Source of the DNA: Hymenobacter nitidus
Lineage (GTDB): Bacteria > Bacteroidota > Bacteroidia > Cytophagales > Hymenobacteraceae
Direction of reading: 5' to 3'
Assembly: GCF_020447315.1 (NCBI RefSeq)
Contig: NZ_JAJADQ010000008.1
Span: 248,001 to 312,000, forward strand
Length of the DNA: 64,000 nucleotides
The position numbers were made by a program, and so were the translations under genes. Below, piece by piece: positions 32,424-41,697 of the stretch (positions are counted from its first letter, which is position 1; the number at the start of each line of letters is the position of its first letter). Below the pieces are notes generated by a model that was given only the letters and a program-made list of their open reading frames with translations, was not told the DNA's origin and did not search any database.

Positions 32424-33332
32424 CTAGTCGTTGTCGGTGTTCTTTACTTCCGACTTCACTTCTTTGTAGCCTTCCTTGGTTTTTTCACCGACTTTCTGGG
32501 CGGCGTTGCCAATTTTCTGGCCTACTGACTTGCCGGCGTTTTTCACGTCAGCTGCCGTGTTGGAGGCGGCGGTGCCAACAGCCTGCCGCTCGTCGCGGGT
32601 TTCGGCTTCGGCGTTCTGGGCGCCGCCCTGCACAGCATCAGCACCCTGCGCTACGCGGGCCTCGGTTTTGTCGTACGACTTAAAGGCGGCGTACTTCAGC
32701 TTTTCCTTGGCAATTTCAGCCCGGTCGGCCGTGCTTACTTCGTTCTTGATCTGGTCGTAACGGTCGTCCAGGGCTTTCCAGTCGGCATTCACGGCGCGCC
32801 AGTCTTCGATGCCGTAGCGGTTCTCGTTCTGCTTGATCTGAGCCGTGAAGGCTTCGTAGGTGCCGCGGATGTTAGCCGCCGTCAGCCCGCCGTACTTACC
32901 GGCCGCCGACTCATACAGGCGCGTGGTGGTGCCGCCCGTGGTGCTGGTGCCGGCAACGCTGCCGGGCCGGTTTTTCCAGGCCATGTCGCGCTTGTCGAAG
33001 GCCGTGGTGTAGCGGGTGCGCAGCTGCTCGATTTCCTGGCGGCGCGTGTCGTCGTACTGGTCGGCATATTTATCCACGGCCGCTACTTTGGCGTCGAATT
33101 CGCTCCGCATCTCCGTGGTTTCCCGCTCGAAGTCAGCTTCAGCCTTGTCGCCAACGTTGTCGGCTTGGGTTTCAGCCGTATTCACGAAGGTTTTGAAGTC
33201 TTCGTACGCCTGGTCGCTTTCCTGCGACACTTCCTGCTTATCGGCCTGCGAGCAGCTGGTTTGCGTGAACGTGGCGCCACCCAGCAGCATAATAGCTGCC
33301 AGGGCATGTATGGAGAGGTGCTTTTTAAACAT
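32424..33332 (-). CDS. LEA-like / YtxH-like lipoprotein
   Basis: A 302-residue predicted lipoprotein; the signal peptide ends QTSC with Cys27. The mature part is almost wholly charged helix, and the C-terminal 90 residues repeat short Ala/Asn/Lys/Glu units (AADVKNAGKSVGQKIGNAAQKVGEKTKEGYKEVKSEV cut here as a description of pattern: AxxxKxxGxKxxxxxxxVGEK). Such amphipathic 11-mer-like patterns occur in LEA-type desiccation and stress proteins. Function is inferred only from composition. It is convergent with the glycosyltransferase at 31462. Confidence 0.7.
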   Translation of the reverse strand: MFKKHLSIHALAAIMLLGGATFTQTSCSQADKQEVSQESDQAYEDFKTFVNTAETQADNVGDKAEADFERETTEMRSEFDAKVAAVDKYADQYDDTRRQEIEQLRTRYTTAFDKRDMAWKNRPGSVAGTSTTGGTTTRLYESAAGKYGGLTAANIRGTYEAFTAQIKQNENRYGIEDWRAVNADWKALDDRYDQIKNEVSTADRAEIAKEKLKYAAFKSYDKTEARVAQGADAVQGGAQNAEAETRDERQAVGTAASNTAADVKNAGKSVGQKIGNAAQKVGEKTKEGYKEVKSEVKNTDND

Positions 33333-33457
33333 GGTGTGGACGGTTGGTGGGAGAAGAATATAGCCCGCTTTTAATACAGGCGTTTGGCCCGCTTAACGCA
33401 AGCCTTTCGGTTCAGGTTGCGCCAGCTGCTATTCCGGGCCGGTTTGCCGGGGCCTTC

Positions 33458-33465
33458 TATCTTTG
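33458..33465 (+). promoter_or_regulatory. Candidate -7 promoter element of the DegT-type gene
   Basis: TATCTTTG, exact TAnnTTTG. Any start codon upstream of about 33472 would not be transcribed from it, which favours the TTG at 33493. Confidence 0.65.
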
Positions 33466-33492
33466 GGGTTCACCCCGATTTGCCTGTCTGCC

Positions 33493-34641
33493 TTGCCAAC
33501 CCTACCTGCGCCCGTCATCCCCGTTCAGCTGCTCGACTTAGCGGCCCAACATGCTCCCATTCAGGCGGAAATGGAGGCGGCCCTGCAGGGGGTGCTACGC
33601 GCGGCAGCCTTCATTCAGGGGCCGGCGGTGGGCCAGTTTGCCCAGGAGCTAAGCCAGTATCTGGGAGAGGCCGAAGTAATTCCCTGCGGCAATGGCACCG
33701 ACGCCCTGCAGCTGGCCCTGATGAGCCTGCGGCTGCCCGCCGGCGCCGAGGTCATCGTGCCAGCCTTCACCTATGTGGCCACGATGGAAGCCGTGGCTAT
33801 TCTGGGGCTGCGGCCGGTATGCGCCGACGTGCTGCCCGGCACCTTTGGCCTCGACCCGGCGGCCGTAGCGGCGGCCATTACGCCCCGCACCGGCGCCATT
33901 ATTGCCGTGCACCTGTTTGGTCAGTGCGCCGACCTGGGGGCTCTCACGCGCCTGGCCCGCCAGCATCAGGTGGCCCTTATTGAGGATAATGCCCAGGCCA
34001 TTGGGGCCACCTACCAACTGGCCGACGGTCCGCCTGCAGTAGCGGGCACGGTAGGGGAAGTGGGCACCACGTCCTTCTTTCCGTCGAAGAACCTTGGGGC
34101 CCTCGGCGACGGTGGGGCGCTGTTTACCCGCGACCCGGCCCGCGCCACGTACCTGCGGCAGCTGGCCAACCACGGGCAGACGCGCAAGTACTACCACGAG
34201 CACATCGGCCTGAACTCCCGCCTCGACACGCTGCAGGCCGCCGTGCTGCGGGTGAAGCTGCGCCACCTGCCCGCCTGGACGGCGGCCCGGCAGCAGGTAG
34301 CCGCTTATTATGATGCTGCTCTGACTGAGCTGCCCGGCCTGCGCATCCCGGTCCGGGACCCGCGCAGCACCCACGTATTTCACCAGTATACCATCACTGT
34401 GGCGCCCGACCGGCGCGACGCGCTGCAGGCGTATCTGCGGGAGCAGGGTGTGCCCAGTGTGGTGTATTACCCGGTGCCTACCCACTTGCAGCCGGCCTAT
34501 CAATACCTGGGGTACCGCGCCGGGCAGTTTCCGGTGGCCGAGCAGCTGTGCCGCACGGTGCTTTCGTTGCCCATTCACCCGTGCCTGGACCAGGAGCAGC
34601 AGCAGCGCGTGGTCGAAGCTGTACGGGCGTTCAGCTCGTAG
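33493..34641 (+). CDS. DegT/DnrJ/EryC1/StrS family aminotransferase
   Basis: A 382-residue PLP-dependent sugar aminotransferase-type protein from the TTG at 33493. IPVQLLDLAAQHAPI is a typical N-terminus, GNGTDALQLAL (about 64-74) binds PLP phosphate, and Lys199 in FFPSKNLGALGDGG is the Schiff-base Lys. It could make an amino sugar for surface glycans, possibly with the oxidoreductase gene at 35052. The start is uncertain; no ATG fits, and the promoter position rules out an earlier TTG at 33463. Confidence 0.85.
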   Translation: MPTLPAPVIPVQLLDLAAQHAPIQAEMEAALQGVLRAAAFIQGPAVGQFAQELSQYLGEAEVIPCGNGTDALQLALMSLRLPAGAEVIVPAFTYVATMEAVAILGLRPVCADVLPGTFGLDPAAVAAAITPRTGAIIAVHLFGQCADLGALTRLARQHQVALIEDNAQAIGATYQLADGPPAVAGTVGEVGTTSFFPSKNLGALGDGGALFTRDPARATYLRQLANHGQTRKYYHEHIGLNSRLDTLQAAVLRVKLRHLPAWTAARQQVAAYYDAALTELPGLRIPVRDPRSTHVFHQYTITVAPDRRDALQAYLREQGVPSVVYYPVPTHLQPAYQYLGYRAGQFPVAEQLCRTVLSLPIHPCLDQEQQQRVVEAVRAFSS

Positions 34642-34662
34642 CAGTAGCAGGCAGCTTGGTAG

Positions 34663-34827
34663 CTATTTACGGGCCGCTATAAAGGCTGGGGAATGAGACA
34701 ACGGCGCACGTGAGGCAACGGAAGCTGACTTTAAGGGGTGCTGCCGGGCAAAATAATACGCCCCGCCGAAGCAGGCCAGAGCCAACACCAGAAACTGAAG
34801 AAACGCAAGAGCTTGTCTGATGGGCAT
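34663..34827 (-). CDS. Possible small membrane protein
   Basis: A 54-residue frame from the ATG at 34827: MPIRQALAFLQFLVLALACF and a membrane helix to about residue 25, then a polar tail. There is no recognisable promoter or family, and it may be a chance frame. The rest of the 34642-35051 gap holds nothing else that I can identify. Confidence 0.3.
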   Translation of the reverse strand: MPIRQALAFLQFLVLALACFGGAYYFARQHPLKSASVASRAPLSHSPAFIAARK

Positions 34828-35051
34828 ACGCCGAAAGGAGTAAGAATTTGCTGTGCGGATAAGCAAGAGCATGGCTAATCCGCTGCGAAACTCAGAAAAG
34901 GCCGGTAGGAATGGAAAAAACTTATCCTATTGGCAGTAGTCGCTGTGTGAATGAACCCAACTGCTGGCTCAGTGACCATTGCGGCCTTGCTCTCGAGCTT
35001 TTATTGGGAGCAGTGCCCGGAAAGCAGGGTATTCCGCTACATTCGCAGTCT

Positions 35052-36074
35052 GTGAATACTGCTGCCCACGTTCATTTTGCCATTTGCGGAGTTGGTCATA
35101 TCGGCCGCCGCCACGCCACCTTCGTCCAGCACCATGCGGCCGCCCAGCTCGTGGCCCTGATTGACGTGCGGGCCGAGCTGGCCCCAACGCTGGCCGCCGA
35201 GTTTGCCGGGGTGCCCTTTTTCACCTCCCTGGAAGACTACCTCGCCCACGGGCCGGCCGCCGACGTGCTGACCGTCGCCACGCCCAATCATCTGCACGCG
35301 CCCCAGGCCATTGCCGGGCTGCGCCACGGCCTGCACGTCGTCATTGAAAAACCCATTGCCCTGGGCAAAACCGAGGCCGAAGCCATTGTGCACACCGCCC
35401 TGCAAACCGGCCGCCTGGTGTTCGGGGTGATGCAGAACCGCTACTCGCCGCCCGCTGCCTGGCTCAAGCAAGTGTATGAGCAGGGGCGCCTGGGCCAGAT
35501 TTACCTCGTGCAAATCAACTGCTTCTGGAACCGGGATGCGCGCTACTACCAGGCCGGGGGCTGGAAAGGCACGCAGCAGCAGGACGGCGGCACGCTCTTC
35601 ACTCAGTTCAGCCACTTCATCGACCTGCTCTACTGGGTGTTTGGCGACATTACCAATATCTCGGCCCGCTTCCGCGACTTCAACCATCAGGACATCACCG
35701 AGTTTGAGGACAGCGGCCTGGTGACGTTCGACTTAGTGCGCGGGGGCAGTGGCACGTTGCAGTACAGCACCGCCGTGTGGGACCGGAACCTGGAAAGCAG
35801 CCTGACAGTAGTAGCCGAGCACGGCAGCCTCAAGCTGGGCGGGCAGTATATGGACAAGGTAGAATACTGCCACCTGCGCGACTACCAATTGCCCGCGCTG
35901 CCGCCCACCAACCCGGCCAACGACTACGGCCCCTACCAGGGCAGCGCCGCCAACCACGTGCAGGTCATTGAAAACGTGGTGGATACTGTGCAGAAGCGCG
36001 GCTTCGCCACCACCAATGCCCTGGAAGGCATGAAGGTCGTGGAGATTATCGAGCGGATCTACAGCCTGAAATAG
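35052..36074 (+). CDS. Gfo/Idh/MocA family oxidoreductase
   Basis: A 340-residue NAD(P)-dependent sugar oxidoreductase. The Rossmann GxGxxG reads CGVGHIGRRH (12-21), and the family's EKP motif is Glu99-Lys100-Pro101 (VIEKPIAL), whose Lys is the usual catalytic residue. The GTG at 35052 starts the protein just before the cofactor fold as in homologues; an ATG at 34911 would add 47 residues without similarity. It follows the sugar aminotransferase gene and the two may work on one nucleotide sugar. Confidence 0.87.
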   Translation: MNTAAHVHFAICGVGHIGRRHATFVQHHAAAQLVALIDVRAELAPTLAAEFAGVPFFTSLEDYLAHGPAADVLTVATPNHLHAPQAIAGLRHGLHVVIEKPIALGKTEAEAIVHTALQTGRLVFGVMQNRYSPPAAWLKQVYEQGRLGQIYLVQINCFWNRDARYYQAGGWKGTQQQDGGTLFTQFSHFIDLLYWVFGDITNISARFRDFNHQDITEFEDSGLVTFDLVRGGSGTLQYSTAVWDRNLESSLTVVAEHGSLKLGGQYMDKVEYCHLRDYQLPALPPTNPANDYGPYQGSAANHVQVIENVVDTVQKRGFATTNALEGMKVVEIIERIYSLK

Positions 36075-36085
36075 CCCAGCTTACC

Positions 36086-36141
36086 AACAGCAACGCGTCC
36101 GGTCGATTCCCGTGGGAGAATCAGCCGGACGCGTTGCTGTT
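36086..36141. terminator. Bidirectional terminator
   Basis: Perfect 17-bp stem AACAGCAACGCGTCCGG (36086-36102) with 36125-36141, a 22-base loop, and T-rich flank. It separates the convergent oxidoreductase and hydrolase genes. Confidence 0.8.
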
Positions 36142-36168
36142 TTGTTTGGCAGGAGCTATGGAGGCGGT

Positions 36169-37764
36169 CTATTCGGCCAGCTTCAGGTTGATCCAGTCGA
36201 GGACGGTTTGCTGTACCAGGGGCGAGAGGACGGGCTTAGGCTCCGTGCCCATCAGGGGCCACTCCGTGACGGGGGGCTGAAACTGGTGGTTGATGCCCGA
36301 GAGGCGCCGCACGTCGACGCGCTTGTTGCCTTTGCTTTTCAGACCTTTTTCCAGCGCCGTCAGGTTGCTGATGTTCACCTGGTTGTCTTCGGTGCCGTGC
36401 ACGAGCAGTACCGCACCTTTTACTTTGCCCAGTTCCAGCTGCGGGTCAAAATCCAGGTAGGAGCGGTACCAGCGGCTGGTAATAAGGTTGGCGCGGGCCT
36501 GTATCTGGGCCTGGTCGAGGCCGGGGTTGGCCTGCGTGAGCATATTCGTGACAATCGGCAGGGCCTGCGTGTTGTCGGCCGTCTGCCGGATAACGTCCAG
36601 AATGGCGCGCTGCTGCTTGGCAATAGCCTCCTGCACCTTTTTCTCCTCGGCGCGCTGGCGCATGTTGTACTGAATTTCGAGGGTTTGAATCTGGGCGGTG
36701 TTGGCACCTTTGGCCCGCAGCTGCGCAATTTTCTGGTTGAGCAGCCACTGGTCCTGCAGCCGCCGTTTTACCAGCGCCGCCTGCGCGGTATCGGCTTCAC
36801 CGGCCTTGAGGAAGCCCATGGCCTGCTGGCTGAGTACATCGGTACCACCCATGCCCGAAGCGGCCATCGTCACGACGAAGGCGGGCGGCAGGGGCTGGGC
36901 GGCCGTTAGCAGGGCTACGTTGCCGCCTTCCCCGTGCCCGATCAGGCCGAGCTTGCCAAAGTCGATGAGGGGCCGGGTGCGCAGGAAGTTCAGGCTGACC
37001 TGGATGTCGCGCACTCGCTCGGCAGTCGTCGTCGTGGTGTAGTCGCCGCCCGACTGGCCCACGCCCCGGTCGTCGAGGCGCAGCACGGCAATACCGTGGC
37101 GGGTAAGGAAGTCGGCCAGGGCGCCAAACATCTTGAATTCACCCTGGGTAGCGTCGCGGTCCTGGGGGCCCATGTCGCTGAGCAGCACCACGCCGGGGAA
37201 AGGCCCTTCCCCGGGAGGAATCGTAAGCGTGCCGTTGAGCTTGACGTTATCCTGGGGATTGGGGAACGATACTTCCTCGACGCGGTAAGGCGGCGGAAAC
37301 TTGAAGTTTTTCGACGGGCCGCTCTTGGCCGCGAAGTTCAGCGTGAGGGGCGTCTGGTAGGTTTGCAGCTGCCACATGCCCACCAGCTGCTTGCCATCGG
37401 CGGAGCGCTGGCTGGTGAAGTGGCACCCCAGCTCATCGGAGATAAACCGCAGCGTGTCGCCGCGCTGCTGCACGTTCAGAATAGCGTGGCTGATGCGCTG
37501 AGCCGGCACGTCGAGCACGGCAAAATAGCCACCGCCCGCCAGGTCAGTAACCGTAATGACAACGGGCAGGCTACCACCGGGAACCGGCAGCTCGCCTTTC
37601 CACTGACCATCCAGCACAATTTTGGCGGCCTTTGCTGCCGGGGCGGCCGCGGGAGCCGCGGGTTGGGCAGCCGGGGCCGCAGGCTGATCCTGAGCGGCGG
37701 CGGGTCCCGAAACAAGGAGTAGAAGAAGCCAGCTCCACAGCAAGCCGACACAAGTGTTCTTCAT
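36169..37764 (-). CDS. Alpha/beta hydrolase family protein lacking the nucleophile serine
   Basis: A 531-residue exported protein: signal peptide (ends SGPAAAQ), a Pro/Ala linker, a beta-rich N-terminal domain (about 50-170), and an alpha/beta hydrolase domain (about 190-530) with an insert of charged helices (310-400). The nucleophile elbow reads GHGEGG with Gly278 in place of Ser, although the acid-loop HGTEDNQV and the His in GINHQFQP are present. By sequence it should be catalytically inactive as a serine hydrolase, or use another mechanism. The ATG at 37764 begins the signal peptide. Confidence 0.85.
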   Translation of the reverse strand: MKNTCVGLLWSWLLLLLVSGPAAAQDQPAAPAAQPAAPAAAPAAKAAKIVLDGQWKGELPVPGGSLPVVITVTDLAGGGYFAVLDVPAQRISHAILNVQQRGDTLRFISDELGCHFTSQRSADGKQLVGMWQLQTYQTPLTLNFAAKSGPSKNFKFPPPYRVEEVSFPNPQDNVKLNGTLTIPPGEGPFPGVVLLSDMGPQDRDATQGEFKMFGALADFLTRHGIAVLRLDDRGVGQSGGDYTTTTTAERVRDIQVSLNFLRTRPLIDFGKLGLIGHGEGGNVALLTAAQPLPPAFVVTMAASGMGGTDVLSQQAMGFLKAGEADTAQAALVKRRLQDQWLLNQKIAQLRAKGANTAQIQTLEIQYNMRQRAEEKKVQEAIAKQQRAILDVIRQTADNTQALPIVTNMLTQANPGLDQAQIQARANLITSRWYRSYLDFDPQLELGKVKGAVLLVHGTEDNQVNISNLTALEKGLKSKGNKRVDVRRLSGINHQFQPPVTEWPLMGTEPKPVLSPLVQQTVLDWINLKLAE

Positions 37765-37907
37765 GTAAATACAGGTAAGCAGGGCCGCACGCACCACAAA
37801 CAGTGCCGTTGACCGGGTGACAATAGGATAGCGGAGAGAGCAGAGAAGTTATACTCAACAAGTGCTAGCCAGCTAACTTATAGGGCTATACCTGTGAAAT
37901 ATAGCCG

Positions 37908-37915
37908 CAAAAGTA
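37908..37915 (-). promoter_or_regulatory. Candidate -7 promoter element of the hydrolase gene
   Basis: TACTTTTG on the minus strand, 143 bases before the ATG at 37764, so the leader would be about 140 bases. Confidence 0.5.
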
Positions 37916-37938
37916 GCGTATTTAAGTCAGTTTCTGAC

Positions 37939-38943
37939 CTATGGAAGTAAAATACGGTCGATAACATGCACCACGCCATTGGTGCACTGAATATCGGGAA
38001 TGACCATGCCGGCCGTTGCCGGGCCGTTGCCGGCGCCCTGCACCGTGAGGACGCCGTCGGTAAACGGGCCAAAGGAGAGGCGGCCACCGCCCAGCGTGGG
38101 CAGGGAGGCGCTTTCGGGCAGCTCGGAAGTAAACTGCCGCAGCTGCCCGCCCTGGTTGCTGGCCACTACGTGGTTGAGCAGCACTGCCGTAAGCGTTGCC
38201 TTGGCGTTGGGCAGCTTCTCCAGGTCGGCGGGCGTATTGAGCTGAATGCCAAACTGCTGGTACAAATCTTTAAACGCCTGGTCGGTGGGGGCAAACACGG
38301 TGAGCTGGGGGCTGCCTTCCGACAGAGCCGCCCCCAGCTCGCAGTACACCACGGCGTACACCAGGTACTGCAGGTCGGGCTTCACAAACACCTTAGACGT
38401 GCTCAGGGCCACGGCCGACTGCACCACATCGGCGCCGGTGGCCAGCAGCACTTTGTCGATGACGTGCACCGTGCCGTTGGAGGCTTTCACGTCGGTGGCC
38501 ACGATGCGGGAGCCGTTCACGTAGCGCAGGCCGTTGCGGCTCACGATGCGCCGGGCCGGGCCCAGGGCCGAGGCCGAGCTGGTGCCGGCCTGCAGGGCGC
38601 TGCCCGCCAGCGTGCCGCCGGCTACGTGGTAGAGTAGCGTGCTGGTCAAGAAGCTGGTTTGCAGGGCGTTCAGGTCGGTGGCCTGCGTGAGGCCCAGGCG
38701 GGCAAAGGCGAAGTTGTTGGGGGCAAAAACAGTGTAGTTGCCGGCCGGGTCATTGGGGTTTTTATTCGACAGCACTTCTACTACCCCGCCGCGGATGGCC
38801 GCGTCTTCCAGCACGCTGAAGTCGGCGTTGGCTACGGCAATACCGGCAATGGAAGGGTCGGCTTCCGTGTCTTTGGAGCAGCCGGTAAACACCAGAGCAC
38901 TAAGGGCGAGGCCGGCAAAAACAGAGCGTAGAGAGTGGTGCAT
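37939..38943 (-). CDS. Fasciclin (FAS1) domain lipoprotein
   Basis: A 334-residue lipoprotein, signal peptide ending LVFTGC with Cys22. Two FAS1 domains follow, about 38-175 and 180-334, each with the H1 block (NYTVFAPNNFAF and QLTVFAPTDQAF) and H2 block (NGTVHVIDKVLL and NGVVHVIDRILL). FAS1 domains mediate adhesion or protein binding at the cell surface. The ATG at 38943 begins the signal peptide; the frame continues upstream without similarity. Confidence 0.9.
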   Translation of the reverse strand: MHHSLRSVFAGLALSALVFTGCSKDTEADPSIAGIAVANADFSVLEDAAIRGGVVEVLSNKNPNDPAGNYTVFAPNNFAFARLGLTQATDLNALQTSFLTSTLLYHVAGGTLAGSALQAGTSSASALGPARRIVSRNGLRYVNGSRIVATDVKASNGTVHVIDKVLLATGADVVQSAVALSTSKVFVKPDLQYLVYAVVYCELGAALSEGSPQLTVFAPTDQAFKDLYQQFGIQLNTPADLEKLPNAKATLTAVLLNHVVASNQGGQLRQFTSELPESASLPTLGGGRLSFGPFTDGVLTVQGAGNGPATAGMVIPDIQCTNGVVHVIDRILLP

Positions 38944-39189
38944 GGGCAAAGAACGGTGTGTAGCGAGACAAAGAACAGAGGAGCAAAACGGCCGAAGGCG
39001 GCATACAAACGAGCTCATCGGCAAAGCGGTTTTCTCTTTTCGGGAATTCCGGTAAACTTTTTTTCAAATCGGGAAATCCGCCCCCGGCGGGTGCGTCGTA
39101 GGTGTGCCGCGCCCGGCCGCCAAACCGTTCAGCTTCACCGAAGGTTCTGCTACCGCGCACCATTCCAAGCCCGCTATTTTTCAGCCCCT

Positions 39190-40062
39190 ATGCAACACTC
39201 TTACTCGTTTTCCCTGCTACTCGTGGCAGGCTTGTTTTTGGGCACTCAGGCGCGGGCACAAAGCCTGGTCAGTGGGTTTATGGTGGGCAAAGGCCACGGC
39301 TCCGTTTCCTTCACCGGCACGGCCGAGAGCTATAAGAGCGTGTACTTGGTGCCGGAGAAGGTGAGCGAAGTGCCGATTTTCAAGCAAATCAAGGTGTCGT
39401 CGGTGAGCGTGTATGCCAACTACGGTATCAGCGACAATATTGAAGCCGTGGTCAGCCTGCCCTACATCCGCTCCGAGGGGCAGGGCAACGGGCAGGGGTT
39501 CACTAATTCGCGCAGCGGCTTTCAGGACATTTCGGGCCTGCTCAAGTTCAAGGTCTTCTCCACGCCGGTCGGCAACAACGTGCTGGACTTGCTGGGGGTA
39601 GTCGGGGTGAGCACGCCGGCCAGCAGCTACGAGTCGAACAAGGGCCTGGAGTACATCATTGCCATCGGCAACCGGGCCACCAAATACAACACCCTGGGCA
39701 TTGCCCACCTGAAAACTCCTTCGGGCGTGTTCTTTACGGGACAGGCGGGCTACAGCCTGCGCACCCAGCGCGTGCCCAATGCCTTTATTGCCGATGCCAA
39801 GGTGGGCTACGCCGGCCTGAAGCTCTACGCCGAAGCCTGGGCCTCGTTTCAGCGGTCCAGCAGGGCGGGCACCGATATTCTGCAGCCGGGCTTCGACTTG
39901 TTTTTCCCCGCCACGCGCGTCAACTATTCCCGCATCGGCATCAGCCTGTTCCGGCCCATTGCCAAGGGCTTTGGGGTGGTGTTGGGCGGCAGCCAATACG
40001 TATCGGGGCGCAACCTGGGCAAGTCGTCGGGTATATCGGCCGGCGTTTCCTACAACTACTAG
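39190..40062 (+). CDS. Outer membrane beta-barrel protein
   Basis: A 290-residue exported protein with signal peptide (ends TQARAQ). The rest alternates hydrophobic and polar residues in strands with aromatic girdles (YSRIGISLF, GISAGVSYNY at the very end), typical of an outer membrane beta-barrel with a C-terminal aromatic residue. It is similar in pattern to the meta-pathway/transporter-like barrel family (DUF on phenol degradation), but assignment is weak. The ATG at 39190 starts the signal peptide. Confidence 0.75.
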   Translation: MQHSYSFSLLLVAGLFLGTQARAQSLVSGFMVGKGHGSVSFTGTAESYKSVYLVPEKVSEVPIFKQIKVSSVSVYANYGISDNIEAVVSLPYIRSEGQGNGQGFTNSRSGFQDISGLLKFKVFSTPVGNNVLDLLGVVGVSTPASSYESNKGLEYIIAIGNRATKYNTLGIAHLKTPSGVFFTGQAGYSLRTQRVPNAFIADAKVGYAGLKLYAEAWASFQRSSRAGTDILQPGFDLFFPATRVNYSRIGISLFRPIAKGFGVVLGGSQYVSGRNLGKSSGISAGVSYNY

Positions 40063-40130
40063 CAGGGCAGGGTAGCGCCCCGTACAGCGGCGGCAAAGCT
40101 AAAAGTTCGGGCTACTGCCTACCTTGGGGC

Positions 40131-40859
40131 ATGACGCCCTACGAGCAGCAAGCCGCCCAGGAGCTACGCGCGTGGCAGCAGAAAATGCAGCGCACTCCGT
40201 CGTATCTGAACCGCTTTGCCCGCCACGTGCAGGTGCGGCTCAATAACCTGCTGCCCGAAAAGGTGCACCGCGCCATTACGGCCGCCATCAAACAGATGGT
40301 GCAGGGTGTGCTGCTGGGCTCGCGCTACACCTCGCGCAGTCCGCTGCAGGAGGCCACGCTCGAAGCGCGGGAGGAAGCCGTGCGCCGACAGGTGAAGTAT
40401 TACCGCAACACGGCCACGGCCGAAGGCGCCGTCACGGGCGCGGGCGGCCTGTTGCTGGGCCTGGCCGATTTTCCGCTGCTGCTCGGCATCAAGCTCAAGC
40501 TGCTCTTCGAAATTGCAGCCCTCTACGGCTTCGATGCGCACGACTACACCGAGCGGCTTTACCTGCTGCACGTGTTTCAGCTGGCCTTTTCCAGCCAGCA
40601 CTCCCGCAATGAGGTATACAAGCGCCTGGCCGACTGGGACGCCTACCGGCAGACGCTGCCCACCGACCCGCAGGCCTTCGACTGGCGCACGTTTCAGCAG
40701 GAGTACCGCGACTACATCGACCTGGCCAAGCTGGCCCAGCTGGTGCCCGTCATTGGGGCGGCGGTGGGCGCCGTAGCTAATTACCGCCTGCTTGAGCAAC
40801 TCGGCGACACGGCCATGAACTGCTACCGGCTGCGCTTGGGCCTGGCTACGGAAGCGTAG
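40131..40859 (+). CDS. EcsC family protein
   Basis: A 242-residue EcsC-like protein: GAVTGAGGLLLGLADFPLLLGIKLKLLFEIA (cut: TGAGGLLLGLADFPLL) is the family's hallmark, with conserved Tyr/Gly helix segments. EcsC is linked to an exporter in Bacillus; its role here is not known. A degenerate -7 element (TACCTTGG, 40120-40127) ends three bases before the ATG, so transcripts may be leaderless. Its last 37 bases overlap the convergent gene at 40823. Confidence 0.85.
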   Translation: MTPYEQQAAQELRAWQQKMQRTPSYLNRFARHVQVRLNNLLPEKVHRAITAAIKQMVQGVLLGSRYTSRSPLQEATLEAREEAVRRQVKYYRNTATAEGAVTGAGGLLLGLADFPLLLGIKLKLLFEIAALYGFDAHDYTERLYLLHVFQLAFSSQHSRNEVYKRLADWDAYRQTLPTDPQAFDWRTFQQEYRDYIDLAKLAQLVPVIGAAVGAVANYRLLEQLGDTAMNCYRLRLGLATEA

Positions 40860-41590
40860 CTGTGCACGGCCCGGGCGGCGTTGCGCACCACGCTGGGCCC
40901 TTTGCGCCGGTACTGGTAGAAGATGCCCGAGTCCATGGCCGTCCAGAAGCAGGCGCGCTGCCCGCAGTGCTTCAGCCCGCTGTTGGCCCACGTGTTGCAG
41001 GTATACAGGAAGCTGTAGGTGCGCTTGGCCTCGTAGAAAGCGTCGTACTGGCCGTAGCTGTGACCCGCAATGTGCATGGGCTGGCCCTGGGCGTCGTAGT
41101 CGAAGCTGTTTCGGATAAAGTCAATCAGGCGGGCATACTCGGCTTGGCTGATGCGGATTTTGACGCAGCTCTCCGACTCGCGCATCGACTGGTGAAAGGT
41201 GACGTGCATGGCCGAGGTGCTCAAATAGAACATGGCCTTGAAGGCCGTGCTAGGCTTGAGCTCGGCCCAGGTGGGCGTATCGAGGTAGAAGCCTTTGTCG
41301 CCCCAGCCGAAGCCCACGTAGGGTGCGGAGGCGTCCTTGGCCGGTGTGTTGTCGAACGGCACCAGCTGGCTCCAGTCGATAAAGCGGCTGCGCACCGGCA
41401 CCACGATGTCGGTATGCACGCCGTTGGAGAGAATGTAGATTTCCACGTCTTCGGCCGGGTCGGCATCGTGGGCATTCACCGCGATGCGCGACAAGGCAAA
41501 GGACGAAGCCGCGTACAGGCCCACAATACCGACGAGGGAAGCGGCCGTGTAGCCGGTAATCTTGAGCGTCTTTTTTACCGCTGGGTGCAT
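40823..41590 (-). CDS. DUF2459 / TIGR02117 family protein
   Basis: A 255-residue protein with an N-terminal membrane helix (about 10-30) followed by a soluble domain. YILSNGVHTDIVVP (about 51-64) and YVGFGWGDKGFYL (about 90-102), with a later CNTWANSGLK stretch, are the conserved blocks of the TIGR02117/DUF2459 family, described near urease genes in some bacteria; function unknown. The ATG at 41590 puts the helix at the N-terminus. The 3' end overlaps EcsC tail to tail by 37 bases. Confidence 0.85.
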   Translation of the reverse strand: MHPAVKKTLKITGYTAASLVGIVGLYAASSFALSRIAVNAHDADPAEDVEIYILSNGVHTDIVVPVRSRFIDWSQLVPFDNTPAKDASAPYVGFGWGDKGFYLDTPTWAELKPSTAFKAMFYLSTSAMHVTFHQSMRESESCVKIRISQAEYARLIDFIRNSFDYDAQGQPMHIAGHSYGQYDAFYEAKRTYSFLYTCNTWANSGLKHCGQRACFWTAMDSGIFYQYRRKGPSVVRNAARAVHSYASVARPKRSR

Positions 41591-41697
41591 AGGGAAGGAA
41601 CTGCCAAAAGGGGAGGAACGTGGTGGCACCTACTGCTTTTCCGGGCAATTGGTTGAGCTAAAGCGGGTATTCTCATCGGCCGCTGTTGGCACCGGGC

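Noticed and set aside
34911..35051. ATG at 34911 as start of the Gfo/Idh/MocA gene
   Set aside because: The 47 residues added lack similarity and would put the cofactor loop too far from the N-terminus; GTG at 35052 fits better.
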